Below are positions 1 to 9,610 of a DNA stretch of 64,000 bases, piece by piece. A program made the position numbers and the translations under genes. The stretch comes from Hahella sp. HN01 (GTDB taxonomy: Bacteria > Pseudomonadota > Gammaproteobacteria > Pseudomonadales > Oleiphilaceae), in the NCBI RefSeq assembly GCF_018986435.1, contig NZ_JAHMIN010000001.1:53924-117923 (forward strand). The letters are read 5' to 3'. Numbering within the stretch: position 1 is the stretch's first letter; each line of letters starts with the position of its first letter. Below the pieces are notes generated by a model. It did not search any database. It was not told where the DNA came from and saw only the letters and a list, made by a program, of their open reading frames with translations.

Positions 1-1
1 T

Positions 2-772
2 TGTTATGTCTATTCCGACCATCAGTTGCTGCGCCGGGTGATTCAGAACTTCCTGACCAACGCGATCCGCTACACCCGTCAGGGACGCATCGTCCTGGGT
101 TGTCGCCGCCTCAAGGATCATGTGCGGATTGAAGTCTGGGATACCGGTCCCGGAATTCCGAAAGACCAGCTGGAGTCTATCTTTGAGGAGTTCAAACGTC
201 TGAATCACGGACAGACGGAAAAGAAAGGCCTGGGCCTGGGCCTGGCGATCGTCGATCGTATCTGCCGCATGCTGAATTATCCGGTGGAAGTCCAGTCCTG
301 GGTGGGACAGGGCAGTAAGTTCGCCGTCACTATCCCACTCGGCGTCAAACCTGTCGACAAACCCGCCGACGCCGCCAAGACGCCACGCGCACTGGGAAGC
401 CTGAAAGGCGTCAACATTCTCTGCATTGATAACGAACAGGTGATCCTGGACGGCATGCGCGCATTACTGGAAGGCTGGGGATGTACAGTGCGCACGGCGC
501 GCGCTCCCGAAGCCGCCAAGACGCTATGCGCCGAACAAGCGCCAGATATTCTTTTGGCGGACTATCAGTTGGACGACGGCGAGAACGGGCTGGATACCAT
601 GGATATGCTGCAAGAGACCATGCCGACACGGCGACCTGGCGTATTGATTACGGCGCTGAATACCGATGAGGTGAAACAGGATGCGAAAGACAGGGGTTAT
701 CAGATTCTCCACAAGCCGGTGAAGCCGGCCGCGTTGAGAGCGATGATCAACAAGATGCTGGCGCGGGCCTGA
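2..772 (+). CDS. Hybrid sensor histidine kinase, C-terminal part (CrbS/MxtR-like)
   Basis: This reading frame is open at the left edge, so only the last ~256 residues are visible. They begin at the N-box of a HATPase_c domain (NFLTNAIRYT). The ATP-lid glycines follow (DTGPGIP, GLGLGLAIV), and a receiver domain ends the protein, with acidic residues near CIDNE and the phospho-acceptor Asp in LLADYQ. The gene converges on a LuxR-type regulator that precedes acs. In Pseudomonas and Vibrio, the transporter-fused kinase CrbS/MxtR and regulator CrbR/ErdR control acs. The kinase type therefore fits, but the diagnostic N-terminal Na+/solute-symporter domain lies outside the window, so the CrbS identity is an inference. 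Confidence 0.85.
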   Translation, partial: CYVYSDHQLLRRVIQNFLTNAIRYTRQGRIVLGCRRLKDHVRIEVWDTGPGIPKDQLESIFEEFKRLNHGQTEKKGLGLGLAIVDRICRMLNYPVEVQSWVGQGSKFAVTIPLGVKPVDKPADAAKTPRALGSLKGVNILCIDNEQVILDGMRALLEGWGCTVRTARAPEAAKTLCAEQAPDILLADYQLDDGENGLDTMDMLQETMPTRRPGVLITALNTDEVKQDAKDRGYQILHKPVKPAALRAMINKMLARA

Positions 773-803
773 GACTCGACTCAAACCCGCACTGGCAATT
801 GCA

Positions 804-1475
804 TTAACCGGAGTGAGCGGCCTGTTGCTGCTGCTCCACTTCCATCTGCTGCACCGCGATAACCGCCTGAGTACGGTTACGCACACCCAGTTTGCGGAAC
901 AATGCAGTGATATGCGCCTTGACGGTGGCTTCCGATACATCCAAATCATAGGCGATCTGTTTGTTCAGCATACCTTCCGTCAGCATTCCCAACACACGGA
1001 ACTGCTGCGGCGTCAGGGTAGCCAGACGTTCAGAGAAGTCCGAGTGCTCCGCCTTGACGGAATCGATCTTGGCGGCGACATCCGCCGGCAACCAGACTTC
1101 GCCATTCAGCACCGCCTGGATCGCCTGGGAAATCTCGTCCAAAGGCGCCGACTTGGGTATAAAGCCGGAGGCGCCATAATCGATAGCGCGGCGAATCACC
1201 TGCAACTCTTCGCTGCCGGAGACGATCACCACGGGCAGTCCCGGATATTGTCCACGCATGAACACTAATCCGGAAAAGCCATGAGCGCCCGGCATATTCA
1301 AATCAAGCAGAACCAGATCCGCATCCGGATTGGCCACCACCGCATCCTGCAGGGTTGCGATGGATTCCACCTCCACCACGTCCACAAACCGCACCGCCTG
1401 AGTGACCGCTTGCTTGAGCGCGGCGCGAAACAGCGGATGATCATCGGCGATGATTATCTGTTGCGACATTAACAT
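804..1475 (-). CDS. LuxR/NarL-family response regulator, CrbR/ErdR-like
   Basis: The 223-residue two-domain regulator has a receiver at residues 4-125 (acidic pair in ADDHP, phospho-acceptor D58 in LLDLNMP, Lys in IPKSAP). A LuxR-type helix-turn-helix follows at about 155-210 (LTPQQFRVL, LNKQIAYDL, VSEATVKAH). Start: a GAGGGG stretch lies six bases before the ATG at 1475; another ATG two codons later (1469) is also possible. The gene sits between a hybrid kinase, with which it is convergent, and acs, which is on the same strand upstream. By analogy with CrbR/ErdR it probably activates acs in response to acetate or related carbon signals. Family is certain; the regulon is inferred from position. 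Confidence 0.9.
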   Translation of the reverse strand: MLMSQQIIIADDHPLFRAALKQAVTQAVRFVDVVEVESIATLQDAVVANPDADLVLLDLNMPGAHGFSGLVFMRGQYPGLPVVIVSGSEELQVIRRAIDYGASGFIPKSAPLDEISQAIQAVLNGEVWLPADVAAKIDSVKAEHSDFSERLATLTPQQFRVLGMLTEGMLNKQIAYDLDVSEATVKAHITALFRKLGVRNRTQAVIAVQQMEVEQQQQAAHSG

Positions 1476-1580
1476 GAGCCCCCTCTTTCATTGCTCAGTT
1501 AAGAATTTCTGATCTATGTGCTTTTCATAGTCCTGCAACAGGGATAACGTCAACGCCGATATCATCCGGAAGACACGACG

Positions 1581-3530
1581 CTATGGCGCTCCGACCCGAT
1601 TGGCGATCAGTTCGTCAACGACGGACGGATCGGCCAGGGTCGATACGTCGCCCAGGTTGTCATGCTCATCGGCGGCGATCTTACGCAGAATGCGCCGCAT
1701 GATCTTTCCAGATCGGGTTTTCGGTAATCCCGGCGCCCACTGTATAACGTCAGGCGACGCCACAGGACCGATTTCTTTTCTCACCCACTGTCGCAACTCT
1801 TCCTTCAGGGCGTCAGTTGGCGCTTCGCTTACATTAAGCGTTATGTATACATATATGCCCTGTCCCTTGATGGCGTGCGGATATCCGACTACGGCCGCCT
1901 CCGCCACTTTGGGGTGAGAAACCAACGCACTCTCCACTTCCGCGGTTCCCATCCGGTGCCCGGACACGTTGATAACGTCATCCACTCTGCCGGTTATCCA
2001 ATAGTACCCGTCTTCATCCCTGCGCGCACCATCTCCGGTGAAATAGGCGTCGTTAAAAGTAGAGAAATAGGTCTTCACAAAGCGGTCGTGATCGCCATAG
2101 ACGGTGCGCATTTGCGCCGGCCAGCTGTCTTTGATGATCAGGTTGCCCTCGCCCGCTCCAGAGATCTCATTGCCTTCGTTATCCACCAGCGCCGGCTGCA
2201 CGCCAAAAAAGGGCCGTGTCGCAGAGCCGGGTTTAAGATCGTTCACCCCGGCGATAGGCGTAATCATGATGCCGCCGGTTTCGGTTTGCCACCAGGTATC
2301 CATGATCGGACAACGGGAGTCCCCCACCACCCGATAGAACCACTCCCAGGCTTCTGGATTGATAGGCTCTCCGCAGCTTCCCATCACCCGCAAAGAGCTG
2401 CGATCCGCCGCCTGGGCCAACTCATCCCCCGCCGCCATGATGGCGCGTATCGCCGTCGGCGCGGTGTAGAACAGGTTCACTTTATGTTGCTCAACAATTC
2501 GCCAGAAGCGGGACAGGTCCGGATAGTTCGGCACGCCCTCGTAAACCAATGTGGTGGCGCCGTTGCTCAACGGGCCATACAGCACATAACTATGGCCGGT
2601 GATCCAGCCAAAGTCGGCGGTGCACCAGAAAACATCGCCTTCCCGATAGTTAAAGACATACTGGTGAGACAACGATACATAGGTCAGATAGCCGCCCGTG
2701 GTGTGCAACACTCCTTTGGGCGCGCCGGTGGAGCCGGAGGTGTAGAGAATAAACAGAGGATCCTCCGCATTCATCACTTCCGCCGGGCAATCGTCAGACG
2801 CTTGCGCCATGACCTCCTGGTAACACAGGTCGCGACCTTCCCGCCACGCCACATCGGCGCCAGTGCGCTTGACCACAATGACCTTTTCCACCATATCCAG
2901 ACCAGGACGCGCCAGCGCTGCGTCCACATTGGCTTTAAGCGGAATAGTTTTACCCCCGCGTAACCCTTCGTCCGCCGTAATCACCAGTTTAGAGCGGCCA
3001 TTCAATATACGACTCGCCAACGCTTCTGGAGAAAAGCCGCCAAATACCACAGAATGCACCGCGCCGATACGGGTGCAGGCCAGCATGGCCACCGCGGTTT
3101 CCGGGATCATGGGCATGTATAAGGTCACCACGTCGCCTTTAGCGACGCCCTGGGCTTTCAGTACATTAGCGAACCGGCACACCGCCGCATGCAATTCTCG
3201 ATAGCTGATATGCTTGTGCTCGTTGGGATCGTCTCCCTGCCAGATAATCGCCGTCTGGTCGCCGCGCTGCTCCAGGTGACGGTCAAGGCAGTTATGGGAA
3301 ACATTCAGATAGCCGTCTTCAAACCAGCGTATATGCACGTCCGGCGCTTGAAAGGAAGTATCTTTGACCTTACTGAAAGGCTTGAACCAGTCCAGACGCT
3401 GCGCATGTTCGGCCCAGAACTTTTCCGGCTCCGTAATCGATTGGCGATAAAGGTCCTGGTATTTCTGCTCGTCGAGAAAGGAATGTTGGATGATTTCCGC
3501 TTTGGACGAATAGATAGTAGACGCACTCAT
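1581..3530 (-). CDS. acs: Acetyl-coenzyme A synthetase
   Basis: This cytosolic AMP-forming ligase converts acetate, ATP and CoA to acetyl-CoA. The AMP-binding signature [11 protein letters not shown], the [10 protein letters not shown] motif and the C-terminal acetylation-site motif ([10 protein letters not shown]) are all present. At 649 residues from the chosen start it matches the ~650 typical of Acs. The frame stays open 28 codons further upstream, but the ATG at 3530 (MSASTIYSS) has a GAAGAGAG ribosome-binding-like stretch and gives the usual N-terminus. It lies directly upstream of the LuxR-type regulator gene, consistent with acetate-responsive control by the kinase/regulator pair. Confidence 0.96.
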   Translation of the reverse strand: MSASTIYSSKAEIIQHSFLDEQKYQDLYRQSITEPEKFWAEHAQRLDWFKPFSKVKDTSFQAPDVHIRWFEDGYLNVSHNCLDRHLEQRGDQTAIIWQGDDPNEHKHISYRELHAAVCRFANVLKAQGVAKGDVVTLYMPMIPETAVAMLACTRIGAVHSVVFGGFSPEALASRILNGRSKLVITADEGLRGGKTIPLKANVDAALARPGLDMVEKVIVVKRTGADVAWREGRDLCYQEVMAQASDDCPAEVMNAEDPLFILYTSGSTGAPKGVLHTTGGYLTYVSLSHQYVFNYREGDVFWCTADFGWITGHSYVLYGPLSNGATTLVYEGVPNYPDLSRFWRIVEQHKVNLFYTAPTAIRAIMAAGDELAQAADRSSLRVMGSCGEPINPEAWEWFYRVVGDSRCPIMDTWWQTETGGIMITPIAGVNDLKPGSATRPFFGVQPALVDNEGNEISGAGEGNLIIKDSWPAQMRTVYGDHDRFVKTYFSTFNDAYFTGDGARRDEDGYYWITGRVDDVINVSGHRMGTAEVESALVSHPKVAEAAVVGYPHAIKGQGIYVYITLNVSEAPTDALKEELRQWVRKEIGPVASPDVIQWAPGLPKTRSGKIMRRILRKIAADEHDNLGDVSTLADPSVVDELIANRVGAP

Positions 3531-3849
3531 AGTCTTGCACTCTCTTCTTTTATTATTGTTGAAGCAGTATGTGTTGAGGCCTGAAGCCTTCTTTTTTCTA
3601 CTCCTGCGAATCATCCCTCTGTATTAGACCTTGGTATATCGGCTTGTGATAAACAGCCAAAAGCAAAGGCATTCAATAGATTGATGCCGTTACGACCTAA
3701 GTATTAAGCAATGATTTAAGACAGCAGGCGGGAAAAGATCAGAAGATAGCCGGTCGGACTCAACGATATTTCAGCCATATCTCGGGGGAGTCGCCTCCCC
3801 CTTTCGATGACGCTCTACACATCGATTTCGATTTACGCGCAGCCCGTCT
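3531..3849. other. Intergenic region between acs and the fatty acyl-CoA reductase gene
   Basis: These 319 bases hold the acs leader, with the promoter presumably near the acs end, and the 3' flank of the reductase gene. A short hairpin (GGGGGAG / CTCCCCC around 3783-3802) lies just past the reductase stop and could end that transcript. It has only a short T/A tail, so it is not a textbook terminator. No convincing small gene is visible. Confidence 0.5.
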
Positions 3850-5367
3850 TTACGCAGCGCGGCTGCGGGGTTTGGCGGCGGGCGGATTCATCTTCACCAC
3901 TTTCGGCCGCAATGCGTATTTATTCAGCCCCGCCACATGGACTTCCCGCAGGTAGTGCGCCCAGTCATACATCCCGGCGTTCACCGGGAATTCGCTCTGG
4001 TCGTACTCGCCGAGACGGGTGGACAGCTCCTGCAGGCGACGGTTGCTGAAGGTATAGTTGGGAGAGGTATAGAAAGAAAACACCTTGGACAGTTTCATGG
4101 TGGTTTCCATGTTGCTCAGCTTGCGCCCGGACGTTTTACGCCCGAACAAGCCTTGCAGACGCGAACTCCATTTCAGCATGTGGAAGCTGATCGCCATCAA
4201 GGCATGAAACACAGTCCCTGGAATCATCACAAAGGGTTTCTTCGGCTTACGGTAAAACAGCTTGTCATGGGCCTGGTAATTATGTTCCGCCTCTTGCTGC
4301 ACATGACCGATCACCTCACGGATCTTGATCGGGTTAGCCTCACTGCTGCAGCACTGGTAAATGCGGTGCGCGCCGGAGTCCAACAACGCTTCCGTAGCGC
4401 TGAGTATGATGCTGTTGGCCACGAGGTCCGCCGGAATGATATCGATGACCGCATTCTTCTTGCCGGGAAACAAAGACACCTTTTCTCTGGCGTAAGCAAG
4501 AATGATCGCATCCGCCACCTTGACGCCTTCAATCCAGCCAGGCACCGGCCCCTGCAGCGTACTTTCAACGATAGAAGGACGCAGAATGGTGAGGGTTTTG
4601 CCATGCAGCTCTTTCATCAGTAACTGCTCGCCCATCCATTTAGTGAAGGTGTAAGTGTCATTCCAGCCGTATTTATTGGCTTCTTTGATGCCCAGGTCGA
4701 TCAGGTCCTTTTCCCTGCTATGGTCATCCGCCGCCGCGGCGGAAACCTGCTCCACGTCCTGCAGCAAACGCGCAATCAGCGGCTCCACTTCATAATAGCC
4801 CCGCTCTGAACGCTCAATGCGCTCTCCCGCCGGACTGACGATATCCTCTTCCATCACGCCCTGATTGAAGCCGTTGACGTAGCAGGTGGATACCTGTACG
4901 ACAGGACAGTCCGCCGCGCGCCGCGACAGTTCAATGATATTTTTAAGGCACAGGGTGTTAATGGTGAGAGCCTGATCCAGCGCTTCGCGGAAGTTAACGC
5001 TGGCGGCTGAATTGATAATGATGTCGATGTCCGCCGCCAGATCGGTAAAATCCTTCTCCGACAAACCAAACAGAGGCTCAGTCACCTCGCCGGTCACACA
5101 GTGGATGCGCGTTTCGCATAACTCGTCGAAACGACTTCCCTGCGATGCTTTGAGCGTATCGAAAATAGATGAGGTCGCGATCTCATTCTGGAACCGCTTT
5201 CGCGCTGTAGGGTTCTTTGAATTCCCCCTTATCAGCAAATAAATCTTCCCGACTGTCGGAACGCTGCGCAGCAGCTTCTCCAATACCACCTTACCGACAA
5301 ATCCCGTTGTCCCCGTGATCAGTACATTCTTATTTGCAAAAGCAGTTAACGTAAGTGATTGCTTCAT
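3850..5367 (-). CDS. Fatty acyl-CoA reductase (male-sterility/FAR family, alcohol-forming type)
   Basis: The 505-residue protein has an N-terminal Rossmann fold with the nucleotide-binding motif GTTGFVGK (residues 19-26) and the catalytic pair Y239/K243 in YTFTK, typical of the extended-SDR FAR family. The length resembles the ~510-residue Marinobacter acyl-CoA reductases that make fatty alcohols for wax esters. It should reduce a fatty acyl-CoA with NADPH at the membrane surface. A long purine-rich AGGAGAGAGAGG precedes the ATG. An alpha/beta hydrolase lies upstream on the same strand, with a 206-base gap. Family is secure; chain length and whether it stops at aldehyde or alcohol cannot be read from the sequence. 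Confidence 0.88.
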   Translation of the reverse strand: MKQSLTLTAFANKNVLITGTTGFVGKVVLEKLLRSVPTVGKIYLLIRGNSKNPTARKRFQNEIATSSIFDTLKASQGSRFDELCETRIHCVTGEVTEPLFGLSEKDFTDLAADIDIIINSAASVNFREALDQALTINTLCLKNIIELSRRAADCPVVQVSTCYVNGFNQGVMEEDIVSPAGERIERSERGYYEVEPLIARLLQDVEQVSAAAADDHSREKDLIDLGIKEANKYGWNDTYTFTKWMGEQLLMKELHGKTLTILRPSIVESTLQGPVPGWIEGVKVADAIILAYAREKVSLFPGKKNAVIDIIPADLVANSIILSATEALLDSGAHRIYQCCSSEANPIKIREVIGHVQQEAEHNYQAHDKLFYRKPKKPFVMIPGTVFHALMAISFHMLKWSSRLQGLFGRKTSGRKLSNMETTMKLSKVFSFYTSPNYTFSNRRLQELSTRLGEYDQSEFPVNAGMYDWAHYLREVHVAGLNKYALRPKVVKMNPPAAKPRSRAA

Positions 5368-5573
5368 ATTCGCTTAGACCTCTCTCTCCTTAAACACATT
5401 GCCGCTTGGCGTCCTAGCTTATGCGAGTCTTTTGATAATGATATTTACATTAGGTTACATCTATATGTGTGACTGTCTCCGCAATTTCCCTAACGAAGGA
5501 GCCCCGCAGCGTACCCCGTGATATATCTCACAGCAAAAATCTGACCACCTTTACAACTTGGTCACTGATTGTT

Positions 5574-6458
5574 TTACAATCGATCGGCGAACCAATCACA
5601 AGCCAACCGGATAATCTCCACCTTCTTCTTGTCCATATGTCCTACATGACCGCTGTCAGCGACAATATGCAGCGCTTTGGTTCCCCGCAGGCTGTCATAT
5701 AAAAGCTTGGCGCTGGCGGGCGGATCAACGCGGTCCTCCGCGCCATGAATCACACAAACGGGGCACTGTACATTCTTTGTGCGCCGAAATGTGTCAACGA
5801 TGAAGCATTCAATGGCGCCGGGAACCGGTAAGCCTGAGTATGCCTGCACCAAATAGGGGTCGCCGACGACGGCGTCATTGATGCGCGGGTCCACCGCAGC
5901 GGGAACCGACTTCAGCGCAAAGGCGAGCGGCAGCCTGAGATCGCCAAATCCCAAGCGACGCTTGAATGATCCAACCAGATTGGCGGTTTTAAAAAACGGC
6001 CACTGCCACCAATTCAACACGTTACGCACGGTGGCGCTCAATGTCACCAAGGCGCGCAGAGACGCGCCCTGCGCCGCCGCTTCCAATACAGCCGTACCGC
6101 CGGAAGAAAAACCCAGCGCGCCAATGCGGTGAGATTCTATTTCGCGGCGCGATTGGAGGTATTCCAGCGCTGCGACGACATCAGCCCGCCATGCTTGCAT
6201 GCTCACATGAAAGCGGGGACCCGCCGATTCGCCATGCCCGCGCATATCCAGGGCCAAGGCCGCTACGCCGCGATGCGCAAGCGCTTCAGCCAGTTCATAA
6301 AAATGTTCTTTGTAGCCAAAGGCGCCATGACAAATGATCGCCGCAGGAAAGCGCCCTTCCCTGGCGGGCAGGAATAAGCGGCCGACCAGCTCATCTCCCT
6401 GGGAGGAAAACTGCACCGGCTCCTGCTGCACAATCGGGAGAAGGTTCTGCATATCCAT
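5574..6458 (-). CDS. Alpha/beta hydrolase (dienelactone-hydrolase/peptidase S9-like)
   Basis: The 294-residue soluble hydrolase has an oxyanion-type segment CHGAFG (43-48) and DMRGHGES (71-78). The nucleophile elbow is G-F-S-S-G (S118), with an Asp in HGAEDRV and a His in DSGHVGH near the C-terminus, so the catalytic triad is complete. No signal peptide is seen, so it is probably cytosolic. It shares strand with the downstream fatty acyl-CoA reductase. A role in lipid or ester turnover is plausible, but the substrate is unknown. An in-frame ATG two codons later (6452) is an alternative start. Confidence 0.82.
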   Translation of the reverse strand: MDMQNLLPIVQQEPVQFSSQGDELVGRLFLPAREGRFPAAIICHGAFGYKEHFYELAEALAHRGVAALALDMRGHGESAGPRFHVSMQAWRADVVAALEYLQSRREIESHRIGALGFSSGGTAVLEAAAQGASLRALVTLSATVRNVLNWWQWPFFKTANLVGSFKRRLGFGDLRLPLAFALKSVPAAVDPRINDAVVGDPYLVQAYSGLPVPGAIECFIVDTFRRTKNVQCPVCVIHGAEDRVDPPASAKLLYDSLRGTKALHIVADSGHVGHMDKKKVEIIRLACDWFADRL

Positions 6459-6950
6459 GCTTAAAACTTACCGTCTGGGCTGTTCGGTTGGCGGACATAT
6501 GCGCAGAGACCGTCGTCAGTGAAAACCGCTTCCGCGAGTCGACGACATCGGAAACAAAAGACTGCATCATTCCCTGACTCAATCATCTGCAAATAGGATT
6601 GTTCGCACCGCTGGTTCGACTCCCAAGCCGCTGACCTTCATCTGCGCCTTCAAACCAATACGGGCGTGGCTATGTTAAGCCCTCGCCGGTAAATATTAAA
6701 CAAGTTAATTAGAGCACTTACTCTTAAATGCAATACGCCAAAAGTCGCACCCGCTTAGATGCATGTGAACTTGCGCACAACCCTCGTTAACATTGTCTTA
6801 CAATCCAAATTAACCATTTGAATTTTTATGGTTTTCGCCCTCATTTCGTTAAATCGAGCAAGGTAAAAGTGAGGCCTGACGCACAGTCTTGTTACGATAA
6901 GTTAATTTAGTATTCCCCCATAACAATAACTAACAAGGGCGAAACACAAC
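6459..6950. other. Divergent intergenic region, hydrolase / methyltransferase
   Basis: This 492-base AT-rich gap separates divergent genes and must contain at least two promoters. For the methyltransferase, a loose sigma-70-like pair (TTGTTA at 6889-6894, TATTCC at 6911-6916, 16-base spacer) is the best seen. Short AT-rich runs lie around 6700-6850. No RNA gene or convincing small ORF was found. Confidence 0.45.
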
Positions 6951-7637
6951 ATGACCACCAACGCAGTTGGCGTAAAGAACGCCAGGGATAAATATCGTCT
7001 CATCGGTCCGGTCTACGACTTCCTCAGCGCGCTGTACAGCGGCAAATCCATACACCAGTGCAAGATCGGCATGATCAATCCGGAGAACGTCAAACCCGGA
7101 GATAAAATCCTGTTCGCCGGCGTCGGACACGGCAAAGACGCCATCCATGCCGCTGAGCTGGGCGCGGAGGTCACCGTCGTTGACCTGTCCGCCACTATGC
7201 TCAGCAAGTTTCAGGATGGGCTGAACGCATCCGGCAAGCAGCACCTGAAAATCCGTCAGGTCCATAGCGACATTTTCAAATTTAACGCGGTGGAGCACTA
7301 CGACATGGTGGTCGCCAACTTTTTCCTCAATGTATTCAGTGAGAGCATGATGGAAGAAGTGTTGCGCCACTTGATTGAGCTGGCCAAACCAGGCGCCGCA
7401 ATTGTGGTCGGAGACTTCGCCTTTCCTACCGGCAATATCGTATCCCGCGTATTCAAACAGGCCTACTGGTATGTCGCGGTGTCTTTGTTCTGGCTGATGG
7501 CGAATAACGCCATGCACAACATCTACAACTATCCCGAGTATATGGAGAGACAAGGGCTGGATATCCGCAGCAAAAAGTTCTTCAAGCTCCTGAACATGAA
7601 TTGTTACTGGTCCGTACTCGGACGCAAACAAGCCTGA
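6951..7637 (+). CDS. Class I SAM-dependent methyltransferase
   Basis: The 228-residue protein has a classic SAM-binding motif I (FAGVGHGKDA, about residues 54-63) and an acidic end of strand 2 (VVDLSA). Motif IV-like sequence MVVANFF and a post-motif helix follow. A hydrophobic stretch (WYVAVSLFWLMAN) near residue 175 may touch the membrane. A DUF2156 acyltransferase-like gene follows 66 bases downstream on the same strand, so the two probably form an operon acting on a common lipid or polar substrate. The fold is clear; the methyl acceptor is not known. Confidence 0.82.
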   Translation: MTTNAVGVKNARDKYRLIGPVYDFLSALYSGKSIHQCKIGMINPENVKPGDKILFAGVGHGKDAIHAAELGAEVTVVDLSATMLSKFQDGLNASGKQHLKIRQVHSDIFKFNAVEHYDMVVANFFLNVFSESMMEEVLRHLIELAKPGAAIVVGDFAFPTGNIVSRVFKQAYWYVAVSLFWLMANNAMHNIYNYPEYMERQGLDIRSKKFFKLLNMNCYWSVLGRKQA

Positions 7638-7703
7638 CCCGGTTGTAAGGGTTACAAACCCCGACGCCGGCAAAATACAAAATAACAACGAAGGAGTCAG
7701 GAA

Positions 7704-8711
7704 ATGAGCAACCAGGCGATAGCGCTGGACTCGCTCGGCGAGTTAGGCGCAGGCAACTTTACTTTCTCTGAACGCGTTAATTACCTTAAAGAGTTCGGTT
7801 CCCATTCGCAGGCGTTCTCTACTCTGCAACCGGATATGCAGTATTTCGATATCCGCGGCGTGGGCTACATCGCCTACATGCGCAAGTGGGGACGGATATT
7901 CGTGTTGTCCGATCCGGTCTGCGCGCCGCACAACTTCGAGCTGATGCTGACCCGTTTCCACAATCGTTATCCCCACGCCAATCACGTTCAGGTGACCAAG
8001 ACGGTAGTGGATATTCTGCATCGTCGCTTCGGTATGTATGGCACTCAGTTTGGCTCCGAATCGCGCATTGCGTTGAAAGACTGGAGCTTGAGCGGCAAGA
8101 AGAAACAGGTGCTGCGCACGGCGCTGAACCAGGCGGAAAAACAAGGCGTCACAGTAAGGGAACGCTTCAGCGACGACCACACTCGGGAGATTTCCGAAGC
8201 CTGGATCAAGACCCGCAAGTGCAAGAGTAATGAAATCCGCTTTCTGATTCGTCCGATGGAGATGAACTACAAGGAGAATGAGCGCCATTTTTATGCGTAT
8301 CAAAACGGCGAGGCAGTGGGCTTTATCTATTTCGATCCCATCTATTACAAGAATGAGATCATCAGCTACGTGCCCAACATTTCCCGCGCCAGCGCCAATT
8401 TCAAACAGGGGCTTTTTTACACCATCATGGCCCACGCCATGGACGTGTTTAAACAGGAAGGCGTTCCTTATCTGGATTTGGGCTTGATTCCGTTGATGCT
8501 ATCTGCTGATGACGAGGTTCAGGAAGCCAAATTACTGAAAAAGATGCTGCGACTCGTCTACGCCAAAGGCAACTTTCTCTATAACTTCAAAGGGCTGGAG
8601 TTCACTAAAACCCGCTTTCGCGGAGAGGTGGAGAAAACTTATTGCTGCCACCACAAGGCGACGCCGTTGTTGGAGTTTTTCTGCATGTTCAAATTGACCC
8701 GGCTGTTCTAA
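7704..8711 (+). CDS. DUF2156 / phosphatidylglycerol lysyltransferase-like protein
   Basis: The 335-residue protein resembles the C-terminal GNAT-like domain of aminoacyl-phosphatidylglycerol synthases (DUF2156). It has an early Y-F-x-x-R-G-x-G-Y-I segment, IFVLSDPVC, a central SLSGKKKQVLR-like basic stretch, and a late LDLGLIPL motif. It lacks the multi-pass flippase domain of MprF, so it is a stand-alone soluble or peripheral transferase. A strong AAGGAG lies seven bases before the ATG. It follows the methyltransferase gene and is probably co-transcribed. Related DUF2156 proteins transfer amino acids or acyl groups; the donor and acceptor here are unknown. Confidence 0.72.
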   Translation: MSNQAIALDSLGELGAGNFTFSERVNYLKEFGSHSQAFSTLQPDMQYFDIRGVGYIAYMRKWGRIFVLSDPVCAPHNFELMLTRFHNRYPHANHVQVTKTVVDILHRRFGMYGTQFGSESRIALKDWSLSGKKKQVLRTALNQAEKQGVTVRERFSDDHTREISEAWIKTRKCKSNEIRFLIRPMEMNYKENERHFYAYQNGEAVGFIYFDPIYYKNEIISYVPNISRASANFKQGLFYTIMAHAMDVFKQEGVPYLDLGLIPLMLSADDEVQEAKLLKKMLRLVYAKGNFLYNFKGLEFTKTRFRGEVEKTYCCHHKATPLLEFFCMFKLTRLF

Positions 8712-8770
8712 GCCCGGTCGACTTCGCTTCGTTGACGCATGGATCGCGTCGTCCTGACTCAGCCAATCTT

Positions 8771-9601
8771 TTACAACACAATCTGTTCTGCGGAAGAAAA
8801 GCCTAACGCTGTCGCGCCCCGCTCCCAGTCGCGGTCCTGTTTAGCGCCGGAATAAAACGCCCGATGGCTCGTCGACTCTATGCTTCTCATCCCCGCTCCA
8901 TCATCGCTCTGTTGCCCTTGAAGAAGGTAAGCGACCCGGCGCGCAATGGCCTCGCCGGAGTCCACCCAGTTGATGTCCGGCGCCAATTGGCAAAGAAACG
9001 GCTTCAACAAAGGAAAGTGAGTGCAGCCAAGCACCACCTGATCCGCCTCCGCATCCAGAAACGGCTGGATGACTGCGCGCAGTCGCGTCATGTCCGGACT
9101 GTGTCCGCGAACCCAGTCCTCTCCCCACTGCACCAAGTCCGGCGCGCCGACTTTAATGACCTGACAATGGCTGGCGAAGTCCCGAATCAGTTCGTCGGTA
9201 TACGCACGGCGTACGGTTCCCTGGGTCGCCAGCAAGCCGATGACCTGCTTCTTAGTGTGCGTCGCCGCCGTCTTGATCGCCGGCACCACGCCAACCACAG
9301 GCTGCTCGAAGCGGGCGCGCAAATGATCCAATACGACCGTGCTGGCGGTATTGCAGGCGACGACAATCAACTGTGCGGGATAGCGTTCGCTGATCTGCTC
9401 CACAATATGACGCACGCGGGTTTCTATCTCCTGCTCGCTTTTATCGCCATAGGGATAAAAGCCGAAGTCAGCGAGATACAGGGTGGGCAGCCAGGGCGTG
9501 TGGCGACGAATATGCCCCCAGATAGAAAGGCCACCGCTGCCGGAGTCGATAATCAACGCCGGTGCGATTGCCCCTGTCGTCTCATGCGCGTTCGCCGTCA
9601 T
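8771..9601 (-). CDS. murI: Glutamate racemase
   Basis: The 276-residue enzyme interconverts L- and D-glutamate for peptidoglycan synthesis. It shows the conserved DSGSGGLS start (D19-S20), the first catalytic cysteine in VACNTAS (C83) and the second in GCTHFPLL (C192), both in expected positions. The length is typical. It lies nine bases downstream of nudC on the same strand, so translation or transcription is likely coupled. Nothing unusual is seen. Confidence 0.95.
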   Translation of the reverse strand: MTANAHETTGAIAPALIIDSGSGGLSIWGHIRRHTPWLPTLYLADFGFYPYGDKSEQEIETRVRHIVEQISERYPAQLIVVACNTASTVVLDHLRARFEQPVVGVVPAIKTAATHTKKQVIGLLATQGTVRRAYTDELIRDFASHCQVIKVGAPDLVQWGEDWVRGHSPDMTRLRAVIQPFLDAEADQVVLGCTHFPLLKPFLCQLAPDINWVDSGEAIARRVAYLLQGQQSDDGAGMRSIESTSHRAFYSGAKQDRDWERGATALGFSSAEQIVL

Positions 9602-9610
9602 CTCAGGCGA

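Noticed and set aside
1875..2963. 362-codon plus-strand open frame
   Set aside because: It is antisense to acs, whose motifs are complete.
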